Below the pieces are notes generated by a model. The model was not told the origin of the DNA, did no database searches, and saw nothing but the letters and a program-made list of their open reading frames with translations. Shown here piece by piece: positions 54,706 through 63,079 of a stretch of DNA of 64,000 nt; within the stretch, counting starts at the first letter, position 1; each line of letters opens with the position of its first letter. A program made the position numbers and the translations under genes. Source of the DNA: Taklimakanibacter deserti (lineage in GTDB: Bacteria; Pseudomonadota; Alphaproteobacteria; Rhizobiales; Aestuariivirgaceae); assembly GCA_003574785.1 (NCBI GenBank), contig QORU01000010.1, positions 124,001 to 188,000 of the forward strand. The letters are read 5' to 3'.

Positions 54706-56334
54706 TCACGAAGTTGGCCGCCCGAACAGCGCGTTATAGAGCTTACGGTCGCGGCCATAGACGTCCGGGCGGAACTCGATCATGCCGGCATCGCCTCTGA
54801 AGGCCGTGCCGTAGATGAGATGCACCGGGATGTGGTCGGTGAACGATGCCCGCGTGGTCTTGCCGCTGGCCCAGGCCGAATCCATCCGCGCCTTCGACCA
54901 GCCGCCGAGATCGGGCACCAGCCCATAAGCCAGTTCGACCGGACGCGACAGCCTGATGCAGCCATGGCTGAAAGCCCTCGCCGTCTGCAGGAACTTGTCC
55001 TTGGCCGGCGTGTCATGGAGATAGATATTGTGCTTGTTGGGCATCATGAACTTGACCTTGCCCAAGGCATTCTTCGGTCCGGGCTTCTGGCGGAAGGTGA
55101 AGGGGAATTTGCCGGGCCCATAGGCCGACCAGTCGATCGATCCCCAGGAGGCGAGTTTGCCCGCGACGAAGACCTCGAAATCACCCGCATAGGCAAAAGG
55201 ATTGCGCCTGAGCCGCGGCAGCATCTCCTTGGTGGCGATGCTGTAGGGCACCGTCCAGGTCGGATTGAACTCGACATATTCGAGCTCGTCGGAAAATTCC
55301 GGCGTCTGTGTCGCCGGCGCCCCCACTACTGTGTTCATCCGGTCGATGATGGTGTTGGCCTGGATACGCTGCAGCTCGAAAGAGGCGATATTGACGAGGA
55401 AATGATAGTCGCCGAGATTTTCCGGCATCCAGCGCCAGCGTTCCATATTGAGCATGATCTGGCGTACGCGCTCCTCGACCGGCACGTTCATGGCGATGAT
55501 CGTCTGCTTGCCGATGAGGCCTTTCGCCTCGAGCCCGTGCCGCGCCTGGAAGCGCTTCACGCCGATGGCGAGCTGCTCGTCATAGAAATCGGGATCGCCC
55601 GGCGTCTGCCACTCATAATCGCCGGTGGCGCCGAGCAGCTTGCGCACCTCGGCGACGCGCGGCTCGGTCATGCCAGGCTTCAAATTCTCGCCAGGCTCGA
55701 TCGTGCCCCAGCCTCCCTTGGCTTCGAGATCGCGATAGTCCCGGAGGAGCTTCTTCAACGCCTGGTATTGCGGGTTCTTCGGCTCGAACACATTGAGATA
55801 CTGGGTGGGCCCGCGATATTTGTTCATGTCGGTCAGGACAGCCAGCACATCGACCGTCTTGCGGTTGCGGAAGAGCCGCGGGTCGACCTTCTGCGGGATG
55901 ACCCGGCCGGTCTTGAGATCGGAGGCATAGGCGACGAAGAAGGCCGAGAAATAGAGCTCGGCCCTGGCGGCGCTCATCGGATCATTCGCATCGAGCCCGT
56001 CGCGCAGATCGATCAGCGTGTCGATCGGATAGTCGTCCGGATTGAGCCCGTCATCCTCGGCATCAAGCAGCCTCTGGATGAAGGGCGTCATGCGCCCGGT
56101 GCCGACCCAATAGACGGTGCCGCCATTGTCGACATAGTGGGTCTTGAGCTGCTGCCTAATGCGCTCCAGTGGCAATTCCAGGCGCTCAGGAGCCGCGAGC
56201 ATCAGCGCGATCGACGACGTCATGTCGCCATAGGAAGGGCCCGCCGAGCGATCGCCTTTGCCGGCGAAGGCGGGCATGGCGAAAGCCAGTGTCACGATGA
56301 GCGCCAGCGCTGTCGTCGCACGACGTAAAGTCAT
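54706..56334 (-). CDS. L,D-transpeptidase (YcbB/LdtD-like) with peptidoglycan-binding domain
   Basis: 542 aa. Signal peptide (MTLRRATTALALIVTLAFAMPAFA), an N-terminal scaffold domain, a PG_binding_1 domain (MTEPRVAEVRKLLGATGDYEW to GVKRFQARHGLEAKGLIGKQT) and a YkuD catalytic domain ending in SHGCIRLSRPVELAY with nucleophile Cys459. It forms 3-3 crosslinks in peptidoglycan or attaches proteins to it, in the periplasm. ATG 56334 chosen; an in-frame ATG at 56364 is ten codons longer. Monocistronic by context. Confidence 0.9.
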   Translation of the reverse strand: MTLRRATTALALIVTLAFAMPAFAGKGDRSAGPSYGDMTSSIALMLAAPERLELPLERIRQQLKTHYVDNGGTVYWVGTGRMTPFIQRLLDAEDDGLNPDDYPIDTLIDLRDGLDANDPMSAARAELYFSAFFVAYASDLKTGRVIPQKVDPRLFRNRKTVDVLAVLTDMNKYRGPTQYLNVFEPKNPQYQALKKLLRDYRDLEAKGGWGTIEPGENLKPGMTEPRVAEVRKLLGATGDYEWQTPGDPDFYDEQLAIGVKRFQARHGLEAKGLIGKQTIIAMNVPVEERVRQIMLNMERWRWMPENLGDYHFLVNIASFELQRIQANTIIDRMNTVVGAPATQTPEFSDELEYVEFNPTWTVPYSIATKEMLPRLRRNPFAYAGDFEVFVAGKLASWGSIDWSAYGPGKFPFTFRQKPGPKNALGKVKFMMPNKHNIYLHDTPAKDKFLQTARAFSHGCIRLSRPVELAYGLVPDLGGWSKARMDSAWASGKTTRASFTDHIPVHLIYGTAFRGDAGMIEFRPDVYGRDRKLYNALFGRPTS

Positions 56335-56398
56335 TATCCGGCCTCCGCAACCCATCCGCATCACATCATCGGCAATCTCAACGATTCAGGCAATGGCG

Positions 56399-57748
56399 TC
56401 ATACATTGAGCAGCAGATATTCGCGCTCCCACGAGCTGATGACGCGGCGATAATGCTGCATCTCCTCGTGCTTGACGTCCTGGAAGGCCTCGACGAATTT
56501 CTCGCCCAGCACCTGCTTGAAGGATTTGGTGTAGTTCAACTTGTCGAGCGCCTCATCGAGGCTGATCGGCAAAGTATGGGCATAGCGATAGGCCGAGCCC
56601 TCGACCGGATCGGAAGGCTTCAGCCGCTCGATCATGCCGAGATAGCCGCAGGCGAGCGAGGCGGCGAAAGCGAGATAGGGATTGGCATCGGCGCCCGGCA
56701 CGCGGTTCTCGACCCTGAGATTGGAAGGATCGGAGGACGGGACCCTGAGCGACACCGTGCGGTTGTCGATGGCCCAATGGACATTGGTCGGCGCGTCGGA
56801 TTCGGGCACCAGCCTGCGGTAGGAGTTCACATTGGGGGCGGCGAGTGGCAAGGCGGCGGCAAGATAGCGCTGCAAGCCGGCAATATGCGCGAGGAACAGC
56901 TTTGACGGCTTGCCGTCCCTGCCGGCAAAGACGTTCTTGCCCGTCTTCACGTCCATGACCGACTGGTGGATATGCATCGACGAGCCGGGCTCGTTCTCAT
57001 GCGGCTTCGCCATGAAGGTCGCATACATGTCGTGCTTCAGCGCCGCCTGGCGCACGGTGCGCTTGAACAGGAACACCTGGTCGGCGAGCTCGAGCGGATC
57101 GCCGTGATTGAAATTGATCTCGAGCTGGGCCGGGCCGCTTTCATGGCTCAGCGTGTCGACGTCGAGCTCCTGCACTTCGCAGAAATCATAGATGTCCTCG
57201 ACGATGGGATCGAAATCATTGGCGGCGTCGATGCCATAGGCCTGGCCGCCCGCCTCCTTGCGCCCCGATCGGCCGACCGCCGCCTCGAGCGGATAGTCGG
57301 GATCGATATTGCGCTTGACCAAATAGAATTCGAGCTCGGGAGCGATGACCGGCCGCCAGCCCTTCTCCTTGTAGAGGTCGAGCACGCGCGTCAGCACATG
57401 GCGCGGCGAGATCTCGACCGGCTCGTCATTGAGATGGAAGGCATCGCAGATCACCTGCGCGGTCGGCTCCTTGTACCAGGGCACGAGCCTGATGGTGTTG
57501 AAGTCGGGCTGCAGATATATATCGATGGCTGAATCGCTGACGGCGGACGTTTCCCACACATAGCGGCCATTGATGGTCAGAGTGAAAACTTCTTCGGGGA
57601 TGCGCAAGCCCCGCGACTTGTTGCCTTTCAAAAACTTCGACGGGGGCAAGATCTTCCCCCGGGCCGTTCCGGACATATCGGCCACCAAACATTCCACTTC
57701 ACTGATCCGGCGTTCACTAATCCATTCCTCAAATTTCGCTTGCGACAT
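56399..57748 (-). CDS. puuA: Glutamine-synthetase family protein, gamma-glutamylputrescine synthetase-like
   Basis: 449 aa. Beta-grasp N-terminus (ISEVECLVADMSGTARGKILPP) and GS catalytic domain with APELEFYLVKR, GPAQLEINFNHGDPLELADQ, KPHENEPGSSMHIHQS and NRTVSLRVP. The missing adenylylation Tyr loop and the divergent FAD oxidase gene at 57833 indicate the PuuA subgroup, which ligates glutamate to putrescine or another amine. Other glutamyl-amide ligases (ethanolamine, spermidine) remain possible. Divergent promoter region of 84 bases, A/T-rich near 57755-57770. Confidence 0.85.
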   Translation of the reverse strand: MSQAKFEEWISERRISEVECLVADMSGTARGKILPPSKFLKGNKSRGLRIPEEVFTLTINGRYVWETSAVSDSAIDIYLQPDFNTIRLVPWYKEPTAQVICDAFHLNDEPVEISPRHVLTRVLDLYKEKGWRPVIAPELEFYLVKRNIDPDYPLEAAVGRSGRKEAGGQAYGIDAANDFDPIVEDIYDFCEVQELDVDTLSHESGPAQLEINFNHGDPLELADQVFLFKRTVRQAALKHDMYATFMAKPHENEPGSSMHIHQSVMDVKTGKNVFAGRDGKPSKLFLAHIAGLQRYLAAALPLAAPNVNSYRRLVPESDAPTNVHWAIDNRTVSLRVPSSDPSNLRVENRVPGADANPYLAFAASLACGYLGMIERLKPSDPVEGSAYRYAHTLPISLDEALDKLNYTKSFKQVLGEKFVEAFQDVKHEEMQHYRRVISSWEREYLLLNV

Positions 57749-57832
57749 GATACCCTATAAAATTGTTACGGGGCCTTACCTTAGCCGGGCTTCTTGACGG
57801 AGGAAACAGGGATTGGCATTGGTCTAAGGACC

Positions 57833-59110
57833 ATGCCGGCTTCCATCGATGCGAAATCTTATTACCAGGCCTCTGCCCACCCTTTCCCCCCGCAACCTCG
57901 CCTAGAAGGCGAGGTCGAAGCCGATATTTGCGTTATCGGTGCCGGATTTACCGGACTTTCCGCAGCCCTTGAGCTTGCCGAGGCGGGCTACAAGGTCATG
58001 GTCCTGGAAGCCCGCCAGGTCGGCTATGGCGCATCAGGACGCAATGGCGGACAGATCTGCACCGGCTTCTCCCCCGGCCAGCAGCGCATCGAGGCGCAGC
58101 TCGGCAAGGAAGATGCGCTCAAATGTTTCGCCATCGCCGAGGAAGCCAAGAAGCTCATCGTCGAGCGCATCGCCAAATACAAGATCGATTGCGACCTCGA
58201 ATGGGGCTACCTGCATGCGATACCCAAGCCCTCGCAATTCGAGGACTTGCGCGAATGGAAGGATGAATGGGACGCGCTCGGCTATACCGACACGCAAATC
58301 CTGAGCAAGGCCGAGCTCGAGGAGCGCCTCGGCACGACCATCTATCACGGCGCCTTGCGGGAAGGCGGCGCCGGTCATTTCCATCCGCTGAACTATTGCC
58401 TGGGACTGGCCAAGGCCGCGATGGCCGCCGGCGCGCAGATCTTCGAGAACTCTGCCGTTCTCGATGTCGATCAGGGCCCCACTGTCACGGCGCGCACGGC
58501 GCACGGAAAAGTCCGCGCCAAATTCATGATCATCGGCTGCAATGCCTATATCGGGCGGATGATACCTCAACTCTATGGCCGCATCATGCCGGTCACGAGC
58601 TATATCATCGCGACCGAGCCTCTGGGCGAGAACCGGGCGAAATCCTTGATCCGAAACAATGACGCGGTCGCCAACACGAATTTCATCGTCGACTATTTCC
58701 GCCTGACCAAGGATACGCGCCTTCTCTTCGGCGGCCGCGCCAGCTATTCGACGCTCGAGCCGCCCAATCTCGGCAAATATATGCGCCCGCGCATGCTATC
58801 GGTCTTCCCGCAGCTCAGCGACGTCAAGGTCGATCATGCCTGGGGCGGCTATATCGCCATCACCTCCAACCGCATTCCCGATTGCGGCAGGCTCGCCCCC
58901 AACATCTACTATGCGCATGGCTATTCCGGCCAAGGCGTGGCGCTCGCCGGCATGTATGGAAAGCTGATGGCGGAATGCGTCAAGGGGCAGTCGGAGCGTT
59001 TCGATCTCCTGGCGCGCATCAAGCACTTGCCCTTCCCGGGCGGTCCGATCCGAACTCCCCTCCTCGTCGCGGCGATGCTGTTCTACCGGCTTCGTGATGC
59101 GCTCAGCTAG
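57833..59110 (+). CDS. puuB: FAD-dependent oxidoreductase, gamma-glutamylputrescine oxidase-like
   Basis: 425 aa, DAO family. FAD motif GAGFTG at residues 36-41, GYGASGRNGGQICTGF, and a C-terminal GYSGQGVALAGMYGKLMAE that closes the flavin site. PuuB oxidises gamma-glutamylputrescine to the aldehyde with H2O2 release. ATG 57833 is preferred (MPASIDAKSYYQASAHPFPP); a TTG start at 57794 and an in-frame ATT 57812 eight bases from GGAGG 57799-57803 are alternatives. Divergent from puuA; overlaps the convergent racemase gene by 4 bases. Confidence 0.85.
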   Translation: MPASIDAKSYYQASAHPFPPQPRLEGEVEADICVIGAGFTGLSAALELAEAGYKVMVLEARQVGYGASGRNGGQICTGFSPGQQRIEAQLGKEDALKCFAIAEEAKKLIVERIAKYKIDCDLEWGYLHAIPKPSQFEDLREWKDEWDALGYTDTQILSKAELEERLGTTIYHGALREGGAGHFHPLNYCLGLAKAAMAAGAQIFENSAVLDVDQGPTVTARTAHGKVRAKFMIIGCNAYIGRMIPQLYGRIMPVTSYIIATEPLGENRAKSLIRNNDAVANTNFIVDYFRLTKDTRLLFGGRASYSTLEPPNLGKYMRPRMLSVFPQLSDVKVDHAWGGYIAITSNRIPDCGRLAPNIYYAHGYSGQGVALAGMYGKLMAECVKGQSERFDLLARIKHLPFPGGPIRTPLLVAAMLFYRLRDALS

Positions 59111-59862
59111 CGCGGTGCGTAGGCGGCCGTAATCCCCCGATAGGTCTTGGGCAGCGGGAAAGCGAGATCGCCGCGCTTGCTCGTCCGCAAGCCGAGGCCC
59201 ACCAGCGCCTCGGCGAATTTCACGGCCGCGGCGACACCGTCGATGACCGGGATCTGCAACTGATCCTCGAGATAGCGCGTGAGATCGGCCATGCCGGCGC
59301 AGCCGAGCACGATGGCGCCGGAACTGTCTTCGGCCACCGCCTTCTCACATTCGGCGAGGATGCGCGAGCGCGCGGTCGAGGTCGGATCTTCGAGCTCGAG
59401 AACCGGTATGCCCACCGCGCGCACCCGCCGGCAATGCTGGGTCATGCCATAGTTACGGACCAGATGCTCGGCGATGATCTGCGTACGCTCGAGCGTCGTG
59501 ACGATGGAGAAGCCGGTGGCGATGAAGCTCGCGGCATGCATCGCCGCCTCGGCGATGCCGAGCACCGGCGCCGTCGTGAACTCGCGCGCCGCAAGCAGGC
59601 CCGGATCGCCGAAACAGGCGATCACATAGGCATCGGCATCGGGATGATCTCTAATCGCCTCGATCAGGCCGATGACGCTGATCGCCTCGTCATAATGCCC
59701 CTCGATCGAGGCAGCACCCGATTTCGATGTCGCCGCCGATATCTCGGTCATCGGCGATGCCACGCGCCGCGCCGCATCGGCGATCGTCTCGGTCATAGCT
59801 TCGGTCGTATTCGGGTTGATCACCCGGATGCGCGTCTTGTGGGGCCGTCCTGCGTCCATCAT
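59107..59862 (-). CDS. Asp/Glu/hydantoin racemase family protein
   Basis: 251 aa. IRVINPNTTEAMTETI opens the fold; the two catalytic Cys are in YVIACFGDPG and IVLGCAGMADL, as in hydantoin and Asp/Glu racemases and maleate isomerases. Start at ATG 59862 overlapping the TGA of the ABC ATPase gene; the open frame to 59982 is run-in. Last gene of the dipeptide-type ABC operon, so it likely racemises an imported cyclic amide or amino acid derivative such as a hydantoin or allantoin-like compound. Confidence 0.85.
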   Translation of the reverse strand: MMDAGRPHKTRIRVINPNTTEAMTETIADAARRVASPMTEISAATSKSGAASIEGHYDEAISVIGLIEAIRDHPDADAYVIACFGDPGLLAAREFTTAPVLGIAEAAMHAASFIATGFSIVTTLERTQIIAEHLVRNYGMTQHCRRVRAVGIPVLELEDPTSTARSRILAECEKAVAEDSSGAIVLGCAGMADLTRYLEDQLQIPVIDGVAAAVKFAEALVGLGLRTSKRGDLAFPLPKTYRGITAAYAPR

Positions 59863-60839
59863 GAAACCTGAGCTTGTGCAACATGGTGACAACGAACCGT
59901 TGAGGCCGCGACCAGCGACGGATCGGGCGCCATCGTCCGGCACTCGTGCGAAGCCAGCGGACAGCGCGGATGATAGGTGCAACCGGGTGGCGGGCTGATC
60001 GGGCTCGGCAGATCGACGGCGACGGGCACACGCTCGCGATCGGGATGGAGAAGGTCAGGCACCGAGCCCAAGAGAAACTTCGTATAAGGGTGTTTGGGGC
60101 GATCGAATATCTCGTCGGCCGGCGCCTCCTCGACAATGCGGCCGAGATACATCACCGCCACCCGGTCCGACACATGGCGCACGGCCGACAGATTATGGCT
60201 GATGAACAGATAAGTGAGGCCGAGATCGTTCTGCAGATCGGCAAGCAGGTTCAGGATCTGCGCCTGGACCGACACATCGAGCGCCGAGGTCGGCTCGTCG
60301 CAGACCAGGAATTCAGGCTCGGCCGCAAGCGCCCGGGCAATGGAGATGCGCTGGCGCTGGCCGCCGGAGAATTCATGCGGATAGCGTCCGGCGTCGCGGC
60401 TGCCGAGGCCGACCGTGTCGAGGAGCTTATGCATGCGCCGTTCGGTGCCCTTGCGGCTGTCGCTAAGACCGAGCTCGCGGATCGGCTCGGCGATGATGTC
60501 GCCCACCCGCCAGCGCGGATTGAGGCTGGCAATGGGATCCTGGAAGATCATCTGCGTGCGCAAGCGGCCTTTGCGGCCGCGTCCGGCTGCGAAATCGAAC
60601 CTGCCGCGCGTCGGGGCCTGGAGGCCGACCACCATGCGCGCGACCGTCGATTTGCCGCAGCCGGACTCGCCGACGATGGAGAAGGTCGTGCCACGCGGAA
60701 TCTCGAAGGAGATGCCATCCACGGCCTTCACCATGCGCGACGGTCTGCCGAACACCGTGTGGTCGAGCCAGGATTGCGGCAGATGAAACCAGCAAGCGAT
60801 GTCAGTGGCTTTGAGAGCGGGCTGTTCACAAGCGGACAT
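59859..60839 (-). CDS. Dipeptide/oligopeptide-type ABC ATPase (DppF/OppF-like)
   Basis: 326 aa from ATG 60839 (MSACEQPALKATD) with GGGAGGTGGC upstream. Walker A GESGCGKST, Q-loop IFQDPIASLNPRW, signature FSGGQRQRISIARAL, Walker B FLVCDEPTSALDVS, and the C-terminal oligo_HPY 4Fe-4S-type Cys region (GCTYHPRCPLASHEC). Overlaps the DppD-like gene by 14 bases. Energises the importer whose permease is at 63080. Confidence 0.92.
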   Translation of the reverse strand: MSACEQPALKATDIACWFHLPQSWLDHTVFGRPSRMVKAVDGISFEIPRGTTFSIVGESGCGKSTVARMVVGLQAPTRGRFDFAAGRGRKGRLRTQMIFQDPIASLNPRWRVGDIIAEPIRELGLSDSRKGTERRMHKLLDTVGLGSRDAGRYPHEFSGGQRQRISIARALAAEPEFLVCDEPTSALDVSVQAQILNLLADLQNDLGLTYLFISHNLSAVRHVSDRVAVMYLGRIVEEAPADEIFDRPKHPYTKFLLGSVPDLLHPDRERVPVAVDLPSPISPPPGCTYHPRCPLASHECRTMAPDPSLVAASTVRCHHVAQAQVS

Positions 60840-61860
60840 GTGCCACCTCCCGTTCCAAGTGCCAGCATGCGGCCTGGCTCGCACCAGCGGCCATCAAGGG
60901 CGGCCGCTCGCTGCGGCATTGCTCGTTGGCAAGACGGCAGCGCGGATGAAAGGCGCATCCCGACGGCATCGCATTCAAACGGGGCATTGCGCCGTCGATC
61001 TGGGTGAGACGTTCGCAGCGCTCCGTCAGGCTCGGGATCGAGCCGATGAGGCCTTTCGTATAAGGATGCCGCGGATCGCGGATGATCGCGGCGACCGGTC
61101 CCAGCTCGACGATACGGCCGGCATACATGACGGCGACACGGTCCGCGGTCTCGGCGATGACGCCCATGTCATGGGTGATCAGCATCATGGCGGTGCCGCG
61201 GTCGCGGCACACCCGCTTCAGCAAGGCCGTGATCTGCGCCTGGATCGACACATCGAGCGCCGTCGTCGGCTCATCGGCGATGACGAGCTCGGGCTCGGCG
61301 CACAAGGCCAAAGCGATGACCACGCGCTGGCGCATGCCGCCCGAGAACTGGTGCGGATATTGGCCGATCCGGAGCTCGGGCGATGGAATGCCAACCTCCT
61401 GCAGCAAGGTGATGGCGCGCTGGGCGGCCTCGGTGCGCGACAAGGGCAGATGCACGCGCATAGTCTCGACGAGTTGGTCGCCGACCGTCAACAGCGGATT
61501 GAGCGAGGTGAGCGGATCCTGGAAGATCGCGCCGATGGTGCGGCCGCGCAGCTTCTGCATCTCGCGCATGGGCAGCCGGTCGATCCGCCGTCCGGAGACA
61601 TAGATCTCGCCTGCGGCGATCCGGCCTGAGGATTCGAGGAGACCGATGACCGCCGCGCCCGTCAGGGATTTGCCGGCGCCCGATTCACCGACAACGCCCA
61701 AGATCTCGCCGCGCCCGATCGAGAGATCGATGCCGCGGATCGCGGTCAGGACACCGCGCCGCGTCGGGAACTCGACGACGAGATTGCGGATATCGAGGAC
61801 CGGACCGGTAAAGGGAGCCTGAACCGGCGCTTCGATCGATATGGCGCTTTGGGCGGTCAC
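60826..61860 (-). CDS. Dipeptide/oligopeptide-type ABC ATPase (DppD/OppD-like)
   Basis: 344 aa. Walker A GESGAGKSL, Q-loop IFQDPLTSLNPLL, signature FSGGMRQRVVIALAL, Walker B LVIADEPTTALDVS, Cys cluster in GCAFHPRCRLANEQC. Starts with GTG 61860, three bases after the amidohydrolase stop, with GAGGTGA as ribosome site inside that gene's end. Confidence 0.92.
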   Translation of the reverse strand: MTAQSAISIEAPVQAPFTGPVLDIRNLVVEFPTRRGVLTAIRGIDLSIGRGEILGVVGESGAGKSLTGAAVIGLLESSGRIAAGEIYVSGRRIDRLPMREMQKLRGRTIGAIFQDPLTSLNPLLTVGDQLVETMRVHLPLSRTEAAQRAITLLQEVGIPSPELRIGQYPHQFSGGMRQRVVIALALCAEPELVIADEPTTALDVSIQAQITALLKRVCRDRGTAMMLITHDMGVIAETADRVAVMYAGRIVELGPVAAIIRDPRHPYTKGLIGSIPSLTERCERLTQIDGAMPRLNAMPSGCAFHPRCRLANEQCRSERPPLMAAGASQAACWHLEREVAHVRL

Positions 61861-61863
61861 GTC

Positions 61864-63060
61864 TCAGTTCACCTCGAAGGGCAAGGCGCCGTCGCGGCTC
61901 ACAACCTGGCCGCGCTTCATGACCAGGCGCCGCGGCCGGCATGAGGCAACGGCCTCGGCCAGCGCTTCGCCGTCGACCAACATGAGGTCGGCGATATTGC
62001 CGGCAGCCAGGCCATAACCCTTGATGTCCATGACCTTGGCGCCGCCCACCGTCACCACATCGAAGATGCGCCTGATGTCGCGGTCGCGGCTCAGATAGTT
62101 GCGTTCGCCCAGATACATCACGCGCTCCAGCATGTCGCCCGAGCCCCAGGGATGCCAGCAGTCGCGGATGCCGTCCGAGCCCGAGCACACGGTCACGCCG
62201 GCGTCGAGCGTGCGGATGAGCGGCGGACACGGCCAGCCCGACGGCCCCGTCGTCATCACCGCGATCCCGGCCTTGGCGAGATCCTCCAGCATGCGGCCGA
62301 CCACGAGATAATCGCCATGGCCGAGGCAGAAGGCATGGCTGACCGTCACCTTGCCGTTGAGGCCCTGCGCCTTCGTGCGCTCGACGATCATGCCCATGGT
62401 GAAGAGGCCGAGCTCGCCCGGCTCATGCAGATGGATGTCGATTGGCTTGCCATGCTTCTCGGCAAGCTTGAAGACCGTGTCGAGATGGCCTTTCGGATCC
62501 TTGTCCATCGATGAGGGATCGAGGCCGCCCACCACCTCGGCGCCCATCGCCAGGGCCTTGTCCATCAGCTCCACCGTGCCCGGCCTGATCATCATGCCGG
62601 ACTGCGGAAAGGCGACGATCTCGATATCGATGAAGGGCGCATATTTCTCGCGCGTCGCCATGACGCCCTCGACGCCTTTCAGGCCATGCACCGTGTCGAT
62701 ATCGACATGGCTGCGGATATGGGTGGTGCCGCGCGCGACCGAGATCGCCACCTGGCGGGCCGACTGGCGCGCCGGGTCGAGGCCAAGCTTCGTCTTCATC
62801 TCGCGCTCGTTGGTGATCTTGTCGATGAGCGTGTAGCCGACGTCATTGACGTTCCACTTCATGCCGAAGAGCGTCTTGTCGAGATGGGTGTGGGCTTCGA
62901 TCAGGCCGGGCAGCAGGATGGCGCCGGCGCCGTCGATCACCTCGGCACTCGCCCCTGCACCGGCCGCGCCGATCGCGGCAATGCGGTCGCCGCTGATGGT
63001 GATGTCGGTCGCCGTCTCGCCCCAGGGACGGACATTTTTGAGGATCGTCTTCTTGGTCAC
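61864..63060 (-). CDS. Amidohydrolase (cytosine deaminase-like subfamily)
   Basis: 398 aa. Metal sites of the amidohydrolase barrel: HTHLDK near residue 57, HLHEP, VSHAFCLG, and the catalytic Asp in CSGSDGIRD; N- and C-terminal beta-sandwich parts (GDRIAAIG; GNIADLMLVDG). HTHLDK and the long deaminase-like loop place it with cytosine deaminases, isopropylammelide amidohydrolases and related ring hydrolases. GTG 63060 with AAAGGTG upstream. Located between permease and ATPases of a Dpp-type importer, so it probably opens or deaminates the imported ring compound. Confidence 0.82.
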   Translation of the reverse strand: MTKKTILKNVRPWGETATDITISGDRIAAIGAAGAGASAEVIDGAGAILLPGLIEAHTHLDKTLFGMKWNVNDVGYTLIDKITNEREMKTKLGLDPARQSARQVAISVARGTTHIRSHVDIDTVHGLKGVEGVMATREKYAPFIDIEIVAFPQSGMMIRPGTVELMDKALAMGAEVVGGLDPSSMDKDPKGHLDTVFKLAEKHGKPIDIHLHEPGELGLFTMGMIVERTKAQGLNGKVTVSHAFCLGHGDYLVVGRMLEDLAKAGIAVMTTGPSGWPCPPLIRTLDAGVTVCSGSDGIRDCWHPWGSGDMLERVMYLGERNYLSRDRDIRRIFDVVTVGGAKVMDIKGYGLAAGNIADLMLVDGEALAEAVASCRPRRLVMKRGQVVSRDGALPFEVN

Positions 63061-63079
63061 GTGAACACCTTTCGCGAAA

